Source of the DNA: Nostoc sp. MS1
GTDB taxonomy: Bacteria > Cyanobacteriota > Cyanobacteriia > Cyanobacteriales > Nostocaceae
Length of the DNA stretch: 64,000 bases
Direction: 5' to 3'
NCBI RefSeq assembly: GCF_019976755.1
Contig: NZ_AP023441.1
Span: 1,722,501 to 1,786,500, forward strand
This document shows, in pieces, positions 10,119-19,490 of this stretch. The notes below the pieces were generated by a model. That model searched no databases and had not been told where the DNA came from. It saw only the letters and a program-made list of their open reading frames with translations. The translations under genes and the position numbers were made by a program. The first letter of the stretch is position 1, and every line of letters begins with the position of its first letter.

Positions 10119-10749
10119 AAAAACCCAAGAAAAACAGCAGGTGTATTCTCAACCCTCAACCGCAGCATTAAAGTACCTCATATTACTAGGTTGTGCCATC
10201 TCCATTACAGGTGTTTATCCAGCTAGCGCCCATAAGGTAGAGACAGCAACAGATGTAGGCGCTACTCTACACATTGAACCAAATGATAATCCCCGTGCTG
10301 GAGAATCGACACAAGCTTGGTTTGCCCTCACTCGTAAAGGTGGTCAAGCAATTCCTCTCCAACAGTGTAATTGTCAGTTAGCCGTTTACGCTCAACCCCA
10401 CACACCAGACGAACCAGCGTTATTGGAACCATCATTAAAGCCTGTGAATGCCGAAATTTATCAGGGTATACCAGGCGCAGATATTACTTTTCCCAAACCA
10501 GGAATTTATCAACTACAGCTAAGTGGTAAACCGACAACTGGGGCAAATTTTAAAGCATTTAAGTTTGCTTTTGAAGTAACTGTAGCGGCTGGAACTAGAG
10601 TAGATACAGCAAAGCCCCAAGATTTGAAAGATAATAACTCAGTTGGAGTAAAGGCTGAATCTAACTCTATCCCAATTTGGGCGATCGCACTGCCCATTTT
10701 CATTGTCTTAGGTACGTTATTCGCCATTTGGCAAAATAAAAAGAGATGA
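10093..10749 (+). CDS. Secreted, C-terminally anchored Ig-like protein (YtkA/FixH-like)
   Basis: This 218-residue protein overlaps the end of the upstream membrane protein gene by 26 bases in another frame. It has an N-terminal hydrophobic export segment ending near SAHKVETATD (residue about 46), a beta-rich domain of about 120 residues, and a C-terminal membrane helix (IWAIALPIFIVLGTLFAIW) with a KKR tail. The domain resembles the YtkA/FixH-type Ig fold seen near copper and cytochrome oxidase genes, but this is a weak visual match. A CNC motif near residue 93 could bind metal. The arrangement suggests a periplasmic partner of the TauE/SafE-type protein. Confidence 0.65.
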   Translation: MFPLTNHAKKTQEKQQVYSQPSTAALKYLILLGCAISITGVYPASAHKVETATDVGATLHIEPNDNPRAGESTQAWFALTRKGGQAIPLQQCNCQLAVYAQPHTPDEPALLEPSLKPVNAEIYQGIPGADITFPKPGIYQLQLSGKPTTGANFKAFKFAFEVTVAAGTRVDTAKPQDLKDNNSVGVKAESNSIPIWAIALPIFIVLGTLFAIWQNKKR

Positions 10750-11049
10750 GTCATGCCAATCCAAAATTAAGAAAGTGAAATTTAGCATCGGTTTGGGCGT
10801 TTTGTTATATGTATGGTTAGCAGGAAAGCACCTCCAAGCTTTTAACCCAACGTTATTAGGCTTAAGAGCTTAATTCTTGGTTAGTCCGTATGGATAACAA
10901 TAAATTTTGTTTATCGATTTGAGAAATAAAAATATTTGCTTCTATCGTTGAAAGTATTTAAAGTTAAACTAGCCAGCGACTAAGGAGTTAGTGTAGTTTC
11001 CCGCAAGCTATAGCTGAAGGAAACATCATTAGCAAGTTAGTAGCATTAG
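10750..11049. other. Intergenic region, no gene recognised
   Basis: These 300 bases between the YtkA-like gene and the Rrf2 gene are AT-rich and contain no convincing open frame. No clear rho-independent terminator or regulator box was recognised. A promoter for the Rrf2 gene presumably lies in the right half. Confidence 0.5.
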
Positions 11050-11511
11050 GTGTTAGTTAAAAACATTACGCCTGTGGAACTCTCTAACAAATCTGAATAT
11101 GCACTTTTAGCCTTGTTGGAACTGGCGGATCGTTACACCAGTGGCGAATCCCTGCAAATTCGACAGATGGCTGTGTTGCAAGATATACCTAATCGATATT
11201 TAGAACAACTACTAGCTACTTTAAGGCGACGAGGTTTAATTAAAAGTATTCGCGGCGCTAAAGGAGGCTACGTCTTAGCACGAGACCCGCGTACAATTAC
11301 TCTACTGGATGCAGTCAGCTGTATGGAAGGTATCGATGCAGTTGCGCCAGGGGTAGATAAAAATACTACACACATTGAAACTCAACTCATCCAAGAAGTT
11401 TGGCAAGAAGCTTGTCAGGCGGCTAATGCAGTTTTACAAAAGTACACACTCCAAGACCTTTGCGATCGCCGCGCTATCCACGGCAACAAGGAATTAATGT
11501 ACTATATTTAA
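11050..11511 (+). CDS. Rrf2 family transcriptional regulator
   Basis: This 153-residue protein has the Rrf2 winged helix: LSNKSEYALLALLELA at the N-terminus, then QIRQMAVLQDIPNRYLEQLLATLRRRGLI and the wing sequence SIRGAKGGYVLARDP. Rrf2 proteins are often iron-sulfur sensors, but the three Cys here (in SCMEG, EACQA and DLCDRR) do not show the compact spacing of IscR, so the sensing mode is unclear. Two GTG starts are possible (11050 or 11074). The second gives the more typical family start MELSNKSEYAL. It is convergent with nagB. Confidence 0.85.
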   Translation: MLVKNITPVELSNKSEYALLALLELADRYTSGESLQIRQMAVLQDIPNRYLEQLLATLRRRGLIKSIRGAKGGYVLARDPRTITLLDAVSCMEGIDAVAPGVDKNTTHIETQLIQEVWQEACQAANAVLQKYTLQDLCDRRAIHGNKELMYYI

Positions 11512-11517
11512 CTGCTA

Positions 11518-11568
11518 GTAGTAAGAACTTTAGTTCTAGCTGAATCTCAGCACTAAAGTCCTTACTAC
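11518..11568. terminator. Bidirectional hairpin between the Rrf2 gene and nagB
   Basis: GTAGTAAGAACTTTAGT (11518-11534) pairs with ACTAAAGTCCTTACTAC (11552-11568) with one mismatch. It lies between two convergent genes and ends 10 bp before the nagB stop codon. There is no strong T run, so it may act as a transcript-end stem rather than a classical terminator. Confidence 0.55.
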
Positions 11569-11578
11569 GGAATAAACG

Positions 11579-12355
11579 TCAAAACTCTAACAAGTTGGCT
11601 GAATTACTGTCTAAAAATAGAGTTGCTTGTGGTTGTCGGCGTAAAACAGAAGCTGGACAAGCTTTATCAATTACACCTTGTAACAATTGCTTGACAATCT
11701 GTGCTTTCCGTTTCCCTGGCGCGAGACACAATATTTTTCTAGCGGAACAGATTAAAGGCAAAGTCACAGTAAAAGCATATTGAGGTACATGATCAATATT
11801 AGGAAATTGACCTGTATTCACTTGTTGTTGGCGGTTTACAGAGTCTAGTTTTACCAACTTGACACTGTAAGGGTCTTGGAAATTCGCTACTGACGGATCA
11901 TTAAAAGCCAAGTGTCCATTTTCGCCAATACCTAGACAGCATAAATCTATAGGTTGTGCTTGCAGCAATTGAGAATAGCGATCGCATTCTGCCAAGGGTT
12001 GCAACGTATCACCCTCAATATAATGGAATTTTTGCGGACTAACTCGCTTTTCTACACGTTCCCGTAGATAACGGCGAAAACTTGCAGGATGATCAGCCGT
12101 AATTCCTAAATATTCATCTAAATGAAACAAAGTAACTTTTGACCAATCTACGCCACCCAAAGCAATCAAAGCATCCAAAAATTTGAGTTGAGAATTTCCT
12201 GTCGCTAACACAACAGCAGCCGTCTGTTGTTGTTCAAGTACAGATTGCAAATACTTACTGACAATTGCTGCAACATCAAAAGCCATGTCGGCTTCAGATT
12301 TGTAAATTTGTACCGATAGATGATCAACATGGAAAAAGTTTGTAGCGGCTACCAT
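11579..12355 (-). CDS. nagB: Glucosamine-6-phosphate deaminase family protein
   Basis: NagB converts glucosamine-6-phosphate to fructose-6-phosphate and ammonia. The 258-residue length fits. Family motifs include LATGNSQLKFLDAL (phosphate loop region, about 50-64), TLFHLDEYLGI with the catalytic Asp, and GIGENGHLAFNDP near 142-154. The sequence is closer to the deaminase/6-phosphogluconolactonase superfamily than to other sugar isomerases. Its neighbour across the gap is a HAD sugar-phosphatase-like gene. It could act in amino sugar breakdown, but other nag genes are absent here. Confidence 0.88.
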   Translation of the reverse strand: MVAATNFFHVDHLSVQIYKSEADMAFDVAAIVSKYLQSVLEQQQTAAVVLATGNSQLKFLDALIALGGVDWSKVTLFHLDEYLGITADHPASFRRYLRERVEKRVSPQKFHYIEGDTLQPLAECDRYSQLLQAQPIDLCCLGIGENGHLAFNDPSVANFQDPYSVKLVKLDSVNRQQQVNTGQFPNIDHVPQYAFTVTLPLICSARKILCLAPGKRKAQIVKQLLQGVIDKACPASVLRRQPQATLFLDSNSANLLEF

Positions 12356-12440
12356 ATTGGGGATTGGGGATTGAGGAATTTTAGATTTTAGATTTTGGAT
12401 TTTGGATTGAATGTCTCAAATTTAAAATCGTATATCCAAG
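12356..12440. repeat. AT-rich GGATTTTAGATT-type interspersed repeat
   Basis: Immediately upstream of nagB the sequence runs through GGGGATTGGGGATTGAGG and then repeated TTTTAGATT and TTTTGGATT words. It belongs to the same family as the repeats at 569-645 and 24810-24845. It lies where the nagB promoter would be, so it may separate or influence that promoter. It has no coding potential. Confidence 0.65.
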
Positions 12441-12573
12441 ATCGCATCAGGATGAAGACGAAACAGGACTCTAATTTAAGCTTCCATCTCTATCAGCTAG
12501 ATGACTTACGAACACAAAACAATGTAGACTATGGGGGTTAAGTTAATAATTATTTACATTTTACCTAAACCTC

Positions 12574-13257
12574 ATGCTATCTGCCATTCTTTTTGACTTG
12601 GACGGTACTATTGTCAATAGTGACCCCATACATTACCAAGCTTGGCAACAAATATTGTTGAGATACAATATAGAAATTGATGAAGTATTTTACAAATCCC
12701 GAATTAGTGGTCGGTTAAATCCAGAAATTGTTCAAGATATTTTGCCAGAACTGTCAGTAGCAGAAGGTGTAAAGTTTGCAGATGAGAAAGAAGCACTGTT
12801 TCGTCAATTAGCTTCTTATCTGCAACCACTAGATGGATTTGCTGAACTGCTAGAGTGGACGAAAACACATAATTTAAAGCGTGCTTTAGTAACGAATGCG
12901 CCGAGATTAAATGCAAAGTTTATGTTAGACGTATTAGGAATAACAGCAGCGTTTGACCAAATTGTTATAGCTGATGATTGTGTAGCGGGTAAACCAAACC
13001 CAGCACCGTATCAAGTTGCTTTAAGTAAGTTAAAAATTACAGCAGAAAATGCGATCGCTTTAGAAGACTCGCCTTCAGGGATTCGTGCAGCCGTAGGTGC
13101 AGGTATTCAGACTATTGGTATTGCCTCCACTCATGAACCCGAAGTTTTACAAAAAGTCGGTGCATTTATGGTAGTTCCTGATTTTACAGATTTGCATCTT
13201 TGGACATTACTTAATTCATCAATTGAAGGAGATTTGAGTTTATTGCAGAAAAATTAA
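12574..13257 (+). CDS. HAD-superfamily hydrolase (beta-phosphoglucomutase/phosphatase type)
   Basis: The 227-residue protein carries the HAD motifs: FDLDGT with nucleophile Asp8 and Asp10, VTNAP (motif II), Lys in GKPNPAPY (motif III) and LEDSPSGIRAA (motif IV). A helical cap of about 60 residues lies between motifs I and II, as in subfamily IA enzymes such as beta-phosphoglucomutase and small sugar-phosphate phosphatases. Substrate cannot be assigned from sequence. It stands alone between nagB (divergent) and the sensor kinase (convergent). Confidence 0.87.
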   Translation: MLSAILFDLDGTIVNSDPIHYQAWQQILLRYNIEIDEVFYKSRISGRLNPEIVQDILPELSVAEGVKFADEKEALFRQLASYLQPLDGFAELLEWTKTHNLKRALVTNAPRLNAKFMLDVLGITAAFDQIVIADDCVAGKPNPAPYQVALSKLKITAENAIALEDSPSGIRAAVGAGIQTIGIASTHEPEVLQKVGAFMVVPDFTDLHLWTLLNSSIEGDLSLLQKN

Positions 13258-13317
13258 AAATTATTGATTAAACTTATCTCTTCCGCTTCCTACTCATCCT
13301 GATGTACGCATATAGAT

Positions 13318-16300
13318 TCAATTACCTTTACTCATACTAATTATTTCCATAATTTTCTCAAACTGAAAATTCTGAGCTAAATCTGCAAAATAGTTTTTTA
13401 AATCTACATTTTCACAGCTTTGTTCTTCAATTAATTGAAAAATTAAGTCATCGCTACATTGGGCAGCAGCATTATACAAACTTATTAACCACTCTTGTGG
13501 TAGTGTTGCTAGTAGAGGTAATACATCATTAGATGCGACAATTTTCTCGCTGTTCTTGAGGCAAGAACAAGTATCTTCTTGATAAATATATTGTATATTT
13601 AGATATTGATTAATTTTTTCTAGAATTTGTTGTTCTGAGAAAGGCTTATTAATCAAATCATCACAGCCTACTTGGAGCATTGTTTGACGTTGTTCTTCAA
13701 AAGCGTGAGCAGTCAAAGCAATAATAATTGTGTGGGGATTAGGAATTAACGGTTGATTTTCTTGTTCATAGACGCGAATGAAGTGGGTAGCTGTGTAACC
13801 ATCCATAATTGGCATTCGCATATCCATAAAAATTAATTGTGGATGCCATTGTTGCCAGATAGAAACTGCTTCTTGTCCGTTTGTGGCTTCTCGCACCACA
13901 AAGCCAACAGATGATAAAACTTTTACCAGCAACAGCCGACTATCAACCACATCATCTACTACTAAAATTCTGTGTTCTCTTTGCTGGGATGCTAAACCAA
14001 GAACAAAGCGTACACTTGGCTGAGGGGAAATTTCACCCGCAGATACTAAATCTACCTTTATATGGAAACTAAATGTACTTCCTACTCCTACAGTACTAGT
14101 AACGCTAATATCTCCTCCCATCAGTTGCACATATTTACGGCTAATGGCTAAACCTAGTCCTGTACCTTGTTGTGAGTTTCTGCCAGCTTCGGTTTGTCCA
14201 AAAGCTTCAAACAACATACCCATTTCATCATCACAGATACCAATACCAGTATCTTCTATTTCAAAGATGAGGGAGTAGGGAGTGCTGAGTGCGTGGTTTC
14301 TCTGCTCTCCTGTTTCACTGCTTTCTCCTATTCCTCTCTCTTCCATTCTTACCCGCAAGGTAACACTACCAGTTTCAGTAAATTTGGTGGCATTGCCTAA
14401 GATGTTGAGTAAGACTTGACGTAGTTTACTTTCGTCGGCGCGGATGTGTCGGACGATGTTAGTTGCGTATTCAAATTTGAGTTGTAAACCTTTGGCGGCT
14501 GCGCGTCCTTGCATCATTTCTTGCAAGTTATCTAAGAGGTGAATTAAATCAAAGTTATGAACATTTAATGTAATTTTGCCGGCTTCAATTTTTGACATTT
14601 CTAGAATGTCGTTAATCAAGTCGAGTAGATGTTCTCCTGCACGGTTAATAATGGTCAGATTCTTTTGATGTTCGGCTGATAGTGTTTTGTCTCGGCTCAT
14701 GATTTGTGCGAAACCTAAAATTGCGTTGAGAGGTGTGCGCAATTCGTGGCTCATGTTAGCGAGAAATTCGCTTTTGGCTCTATTGGCTGCGTCTGCGGCA
14801 AAGGCAGCTGCTTGTAATGCTTGTGATTGGCTTTGGGTTTGTGTCAAAAGTTGTGCTTGTTGCAAAGCTACTTCTAGTTGATTGCCAATTTGCCTTACGA
14901 TGTTGATTTCGCCAGTTTTCCATTGACGAGGGCCAGAGTTTTGATAAGTTGCTAATAATCCCCAAACTTGGTTTCCAGATAAAATAGGGACGATAATATA
15001 AGCTTTTGCTTGCAAGCTTTCTAAAAATTCGATATAACAATTATCAAATCCAGCTTGGTAAATATTTGGAATACAAAGGCAGTTAGACTCTGGGGTAGCT
15101 GAGGAGTTATTGGTAATCTCCAGAAGCTTGGCAAGACAATATTCGTTTTCTAGGGTATTTTCTGCCAAATTGAGATCATCTTTGTGTGCTTCTATCAGAG
15201 AAATCCAACCTTCACGGACAGATTCAGCGACAAATTCACCTTTCCTCTGGGAATTGAAACGATAAACTAGAACACGATCGCAGTTAAGAACTTGTCTTAA
15301 TTCTTCGGTAGTAGCGGCAAATATTGTTTCTAAATCTAAAGTCTGGCGCATTCTTTGAATTACTTGTGCGATCGCTCTTTGCCTTTCGGCACTTTCTCTA
15401 AGTGCTTCTTCTACAAGTTTGCGATCGCTAATCTCTACTATGACTGTACCCACACCAGAAAGCTGATTATTCTCCCCAGGAATGGGAAAATAAGAAACTA
15501 AAAAATGACGCAGCCTATCTGCTTGGTTGGCGACTGGAAGGCTCAATTCTAAATTAAGTATTGGTTGGCCTGTTAAGAGTACCTGTTGGCAATATGGGGT
15601 AATTAGGGGAGCAATTTGTGGTGCTATTTCTTGGAGAGTTTTACCAATGTGTGCTTGTGCCGATTTACCATGAATATCTGCTATCAACTCGTTGATTTGC
15701 ACAAACCGCAGTTGATTATCTAAAATACTCATACCTACAGGAGCGCCACTGAAAAAGGCATTCAGACGAGCTTCGCGCAGTTGTAATTCTTTTTCTAAAA
15801 TTTTGCGTTCTGTAACGTCTTTATGAGTACCAGTCATCCGTAAAGGAGTACCCTGTTCATCCCGTTCTACAATTTGACCACGAGATTGTATCCATTTCCA
15901 ATCGCCAGAAACGCAAAGCAATCGTACCTCTATCTCATAAATGGGAGTAATACCTTGCAGATGGCAAGTAATTGCTGATCTAACGGCTGGTAAATCTTCA
16001 GGATGTATTAGTTGCCTAAGTGGTAATTGATCATCTTCCTTTTCCTGCTCTGGGTAGCCTAGCATTTTTTGCCAGCGACAATCCCGATAAATTTTACCCG
16101 TCTTAAGATTCCAATCCCACAAACCTAAATCGCTGGCTTCTAAGGCTAGTTGTAAACGTTCTTCGCTGTTACGATGAGCTGCTTCTATTAGCTTACGTTC
16201 AATCAATGCACCGAGTTGGGTGGCTACAGCACCCAATAGCATCAGGAGGCGTTTATCTACTAGGGTGGAACTGCGTTTGAAAAATATCAAAACGGCTAAT

Positions 16301-18156
16301 ACTTCTTTTCTAGCAATGATGGGAATACCAAAACCAGCTCTTAACCCTACTTTTGCGGCTTGTGGCGATCGCAAAAACTGCGGCGGCTTTAACTGAGAGA
16401 TATCTTCTATCCATTCTGGTTGCTGAGTTTGCCAAACTCTTCCGGGTAGTCCTTCACCTGGTGCAATGGTTAGATTTTGACTTTGGTAACAAAATTCTTC
16501 TAAATCGCTTTCTTCACAGTAACAAACCAAACTATGCTCTAAAACCAGAGATTCACGCTTGGGTGTCCATGCTTCACCAAAATCCCAGCCAATAGTTTGA
16601 CAAATCACCCGTAATACTAAGGTTAAGGCATTTTTCACATCAAATGCACGGGCGATCGCTTGGGTTGTTAAAAGTAATAAGCGGCTTTCTGCTTCTGCTT
16701 GTTTGCGTTCTGTAATGTCTTTAGCTGTACCCAAAATATACTTTTGTCCATCAATTTCTATTAATTCTGCACTAAACAGTGCCGTCTTAATTTCTCCACT
16801 ACTAGTGCGAAAATCTACTTCATGGTTGCGAATGGTTTTAGTTTGTTCCAGAATTTGAGCGAGGAAATAAGGCTCTTGTATATTTACCCAAATATTTAAT
16901 TCTTTATCAGTATTGCCAATGACTTGAGAACGATGATATCCAAATAGGCGACAAAAGCTATCATTAACTTCAATATAACGAGTTTCTGGATAAGTACACA
17001 GAACAATGGGGTCGGGGGATGCTCTAAAGGCTGATGCTAGTTTTTGTTCGGAAATGCGATATGCTGCTTGCACACGTTGTCTTTCTCGTGCTTCCAATGC
17101 CAAGGAGGCTAAATTAGTTAAAGAACGAGCAAAATTTTGGTCTTCTGGTGTCCAATGATGAGCTATTCCTACTGTTTCCAGGGATAAAACCCCTACAGTT
17201 TTACCTGCTAGACGAATAGGTGTATCTAATAAGGAGATAATATTTAAGGGAGTTAAGTAATTCTCAGAAAGTTCTCTAGTTTTGGGATCTGTATGAGCAT
17301 GATCTGCGGCGATCGCTTCCTCCTGATGTAAAGCTTGAAAATAAGCTGGATAATCTGCTGCTAATACACATAATCCTTCACTATGTTGATTACGACTATA
17401 TTCAAATAGGTCGATACATTGAATTTGAGTAGCTGTTTCGTTATATAACCAAATACTAGCTCGCTCCACATGTAGATTTTGAGAAGCCACAGTTGTAATT
17501 TCTGCAAAAGCTGCTTTTACATCACCTTGATATAATATTTTATTCTTGGCTAATTCTGTTAAGACTAAATTATGCTTGTAAAGCTTGATAGTGTTATTTT
17601 GTAAAAATTGTGGCGTTTTATTTTGACTCTCCAGCTTTTTATCTTTATTGACTATTATTGAATCTAACAGTTGATTATGTGTTTTCTTATTATTTATTTC
17701 TGCTATCTGCAAGCAACATTCTTGATTGCTTCCTAAACCATCTTCAACATAATTATTATCTTTATAATAATTTCGCAAATTTAACTGATTATTAATTCGG
17801 ATAAAACATTCGTCCTTGCGTAAAGGCTTACTAATAAAATCAGATATACCTAATTGAAAATAAGTATAATTTTTCGATAAATTATCTAAATGTGTCAACA
17901 AAATTATATTTATATACTGAGTTGCTTTTTCAGCTTTTAATTCTTGACAAATAAAATATCCATCATTTTTATTAATAGAATCATTTATGAAAATCAGATT
18001 GGGCATGAAATCAATAACACTACTAATTGACACATTAGCAGCATTAATTTGGTGTAATAAATACTTTTTTTCTGCAAAAAACTCAGATAAGGTAGACCAA
18101 ATTTCCCAAGAATTATCAATTAATAAGATTTTTGGTTGTTGATAATCTATAACCAT
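13318..18156 (-). CDS. Hybrid sensor histidine kinase with REC-GAF-PAS-GAF-PAS-PAS-GAF-HK-REC layout
   Basis: This 1612-residue cytoplasmic signalling protein has an N-terminal receiver-like domain (1-130), GAF (about 200-360), PAS (370-490), GAF (495-660), two PAS domains (670-920), a phytochrome-type GAF (930-1100), HisKA with SHELRTPLN near 1134, HATPase_c (about 1240-1360, with NATKF, DTGIG and GTGLGLAI) and a complete receiver (about 1395-1510, with VVDD, MDMRMP and NKPF). In the N-terminal receiver the phosphoacceptor position reads FIN instead of an Asp, so it is probably degenerate. The third GAF has Cys1040 in NIYQAGFDNCYIEFL, at the place of the cyanobacteriochrome bilin Cys, but Tyr replaces the usual His. 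No membrane segments are seen. The gene is not in an obvious operon. Confidence 0.92.
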   Translation of the reverse strand: MVIDYQQPKILLIDNSWEIWSTLSEFFAEKKYLLHQINAANVSISSVIDFMPNLIFINDSINKNDGYFICQELKAEKATQYINIILLTHLDNLSKNYTYFQLGISDFISKPLRKDECFIRINNQLNLRNYYKDNNYVEDGLGSNQECCLQIAEINNKKTHNQLLDSIIVNKDKKLESQNKTPQFLQNNTIKLYKHNLVLTELAKNKILYQGDVKAAFAEITTVASQNLHVERASIWLYNETATQIQCIDLFEYSRNQHSEGLCVLAADYPAYFQALHQEEAIAADHAHTDPKTRELSENYLTPLNIISLLDTPIRLAGKTVGVLSLETVGIAHHWTPEDQNFARSLTNLASLALEARERQRVQAAYRISEQKLASAFRASPDPIVLCTYPETRYIEVNDSFCRLFGYHRSQVIGNTDKELNIWVNIQEPYFLAQILEQTKTIRNHEVDFRTSSGEIKTALFSAELIEIDGQKYILGTAKDITERKQAEAESRLLLLTTQAIARAFDVKNALTLVLRVICQTIGWDFGEAWTPKRESLVLEHSLVCYCEESDLEEFCYQSQNLTIAPGEGLPGRVWQTQQPEWIEDISQLKPPQFLRSPQAAKVGLRAGFGIPIIARKEVLAVLIFFKRSSTLVDKRLLMLLGAVATQLGALIERKLIEAAHRNSEERLQLALEASDLGLWDWNLKTGKIYRDCRWQKMLGYPEQEKEDDQLPLRQLIHPEDLPAVRSAITCHLQGITPIYEIEVRLLCVSGDWKWIQSRGQIVERDEQGTPLRMTGTHKDVTERKILEKELQLREARLNAFFSGAPVGMSILDNQLRFVQINELIADIHGKSAQAHIGKTLQEIAPQIAPLITPYCQQVLLTGQPILNLELSLPVANQADRLRHFLVSYFPIPGENNQLSGVGTVIVEISDRKLVEEALRESAERQRAIAQVIQRMRQTLDLETIFAATTEELRQVLNCDRVLVYRFNSQRKGEFVAESVREGWISLIEAHKDDLNLAENTLENEYCLAKLLEITNNSSATPESNCLCIPNIYQAGFDNCYIEFLESLQAKAYIIVPILSGNQVWGLLATYQNSGPRQWKTGEINIVRQIGNQLEVALQQAQLLTQTQSQSQALQAAAFAADAANRAKSEFLANMSHELRTPLNAILGFAQIMSRDKTLSAEHQKNLTIINRAGEHLLDLINDILEMSKIEAGKITLNVHNFDLIHLLDNLQEMMQGRAAAKGLQLKFEYATNIVRHIRADESKLRQVLLNILGNATKFTETGSVTLRVRMEERGIGESSETGEQRNHALSTPYSLIFEIEDTGIGICDDEMGMLFEAFGQTEAGRNSQQGTGLGLAISRKYVQLMGGDISVTSTVGVGSTFSFHIKVDLVSAGEISPQPSVRFVLGLASQQREHRILVVDDVVDSRLLLVKVLSSVGFVVREATNGQEAVSIWQQWHPQLIFMDMRMPIMDGYTATHFIRVYEQENQPLIPNPHTIIIALTAHAFEEQRQTMLQVGCDDLINKPFSEQQILEKINQYLNIQYIYQEDTCSCLKNSEKIVASNDVLPLLATLPQEWLISLYNAAAQCSDDLIFQLIEEQSCENVDLKNYFADLAQNFQFEKIMEIISMSKGN

Positions 18157-18552
18157 ATTATCTAGCTAAATAGCAGGTTTTTAACAGACAGAGTAAATAA
18201 AAAAGGGAAAAATAATTAAAATCAATAAATGCCATAGAACTAGCAAATTTATGACGAAAATTAGTCAATTGGTAATACTCATCTCCACAATTATCCACAA
18301 CTATAACTCACATTTGTTACAGACATGATAAGGGAATAGGTAAGTAAGGGGGTGAGGGGGATGTAGCTTTAGCTTCTCTTTCAGAGACGCTACCGCGAAC
18401 CCGCAGGGTGGGAGTAGAGGGAGATGAGGAAGAGTAACTATGGACTATTAACTGTTGACTGTTGACTAATAACCTCACAACTTCCTCATGTTATAGCTAT
18501 AAAGTTTTGCTAATGACTCTTAGGCGATCGCCATTATGGTGATAGAACAAAT
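18157..18552. other. Intergenic region with dispersed repeats
   Basis: The gap of about 396 bases lies between the divergent sensor kinase and radical SAM genes. It contains GGGGGTGAGGGGGATG-type purine runs (18347-18362), a GCTTCTCTTTCAGAGACGC inverted repeat (18370-18390), a GCGAACCCGCAGGG block and heptanucleotide repeats (TGTTGACTGTTGACTAA, near 18450-18472). No open frame with protein-like composition was found. The promoters of both genes must lie here, but no specific box is recognised. Confidence 0.6.
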
Positions 18553-19365
18553 ATGAGTGCAACGCAATCCACACCAAGTCCCAAGTGTTCCTCTGTGTAT
18601 GGGCCTGTCAAATCTTGGCGATTTGGAAATTCTTTGGGTATCGATCCGATTGGGGTTGTGTCTACCTGCTCGTTTAACTGTGTTTACTGTCAGTTAGGAA
18701 AAATTCAAACACATACCAGTCAGCGTCAGATTTTTGTGCCTACATCCCAAATTATTGAGGATTTGCAAGCGCTTACTCTTGATGAACAAGTAGATGTAGT
18801 TACCCTCAGTGGAAGTGGCGAACCTACTTTAGCATTAAATTTAGGGGAAATTTTGGCGATCGCAAAACAACTCACAAAACGACCAACAGTAGTTTTAACC
18901 AACGCCACATTACTCAGAAATACTCAAGTCCGTCATGCTTTAAAATCAGCAGACATTGTTGCTGCTAAATTAGACGCAATTTCGTCAAATCAATTGCAGC
19001 GCGTCAACCAACCTGTAGCGACAATTAATTTACCACACATCCTTGCAGGTATCGAACAATTTCGAGGGGAATATCCAGGGACTCTAGCTATTCAAACTAT
19101 GGTGTTGTCTCCTTGGACAACGGAAATGATAGAAATTTACATTCAACTTATACAGCGTTTACAACCTAATGAAATTCAACTTAACGTTCCCACTCGTCCC
19201 CGTACCTTAGTTCGACAATTAGAAGCAAGAGGGAATGATGCAACTGGATTAATCTCTGAGGCTATGCACCAACTTAAATGTATCAGTGCTGAGATTATCA
19301 CCACACTAGCTAACACAATCAACTGTGCGACAAATATTCCAGTACGGTACGCGCCGATGAATTAG
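18553..19365 (+). CDS. Radical SAM protein (COG0731-type)
   Basis: The 270-residue protein has the radical SAM cluster motif CSFNCVYC near residues 39-46, followed by LSGSGEPTLAL, the GGE-like SAM-binding stretch. The start VYGPVKSWRFGNSLGIDP resembles the COG0731 family of Fe-S oxidoreductases, related to the wybutosine-synthesis enzyme TYW1. The specific substrate is not known to me. It precedes another radical SAM gene by 125 bp. Codon use and HIP1 content match the surrounding chromosome. Confidence 0.85.
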   Translation: MSATQSTPSPKCSSVYGPVKSWRFGNSLGIDPIGVVSTCSFNCVYCQLGKIQTHTSQRQIFVPTSQIIEDLQALTLDEQVDVVTLSGSGEPTLALNLGEILAIAKQLTKRPTVVLTNATLLRNTQVRHALKSADIVAAKLDAISSNQLQRVNQPVATINLPHILAGIEQFRGEYPGTLAIQTMVLSPWTTEMIEIYIQLIQRLQPNEIQLNVPTRPRTLVRQLEARGNDATGLISEAMHQLKCISAEIITTLANTINCATNIPVRYAPMN

Positions 19366-19490
19366 GGAAGATGAGGGGGATGAGGGGGATGAGAAGCCAA
19401 ATTAAACAAAGCAGATAAGGGATCAAATTCTTTCCCCACTCCCCCCACTCCCTCCATAGCTAACACACCACAATTCCAAGGAGGAAATAT

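Noticed and set aside
14194..14400. Plus-strand frames in the sensor kinase gene
   Set aside because: They are short, overlap well-defined kinase domains on the other strand, and lack any recognisable start signal.
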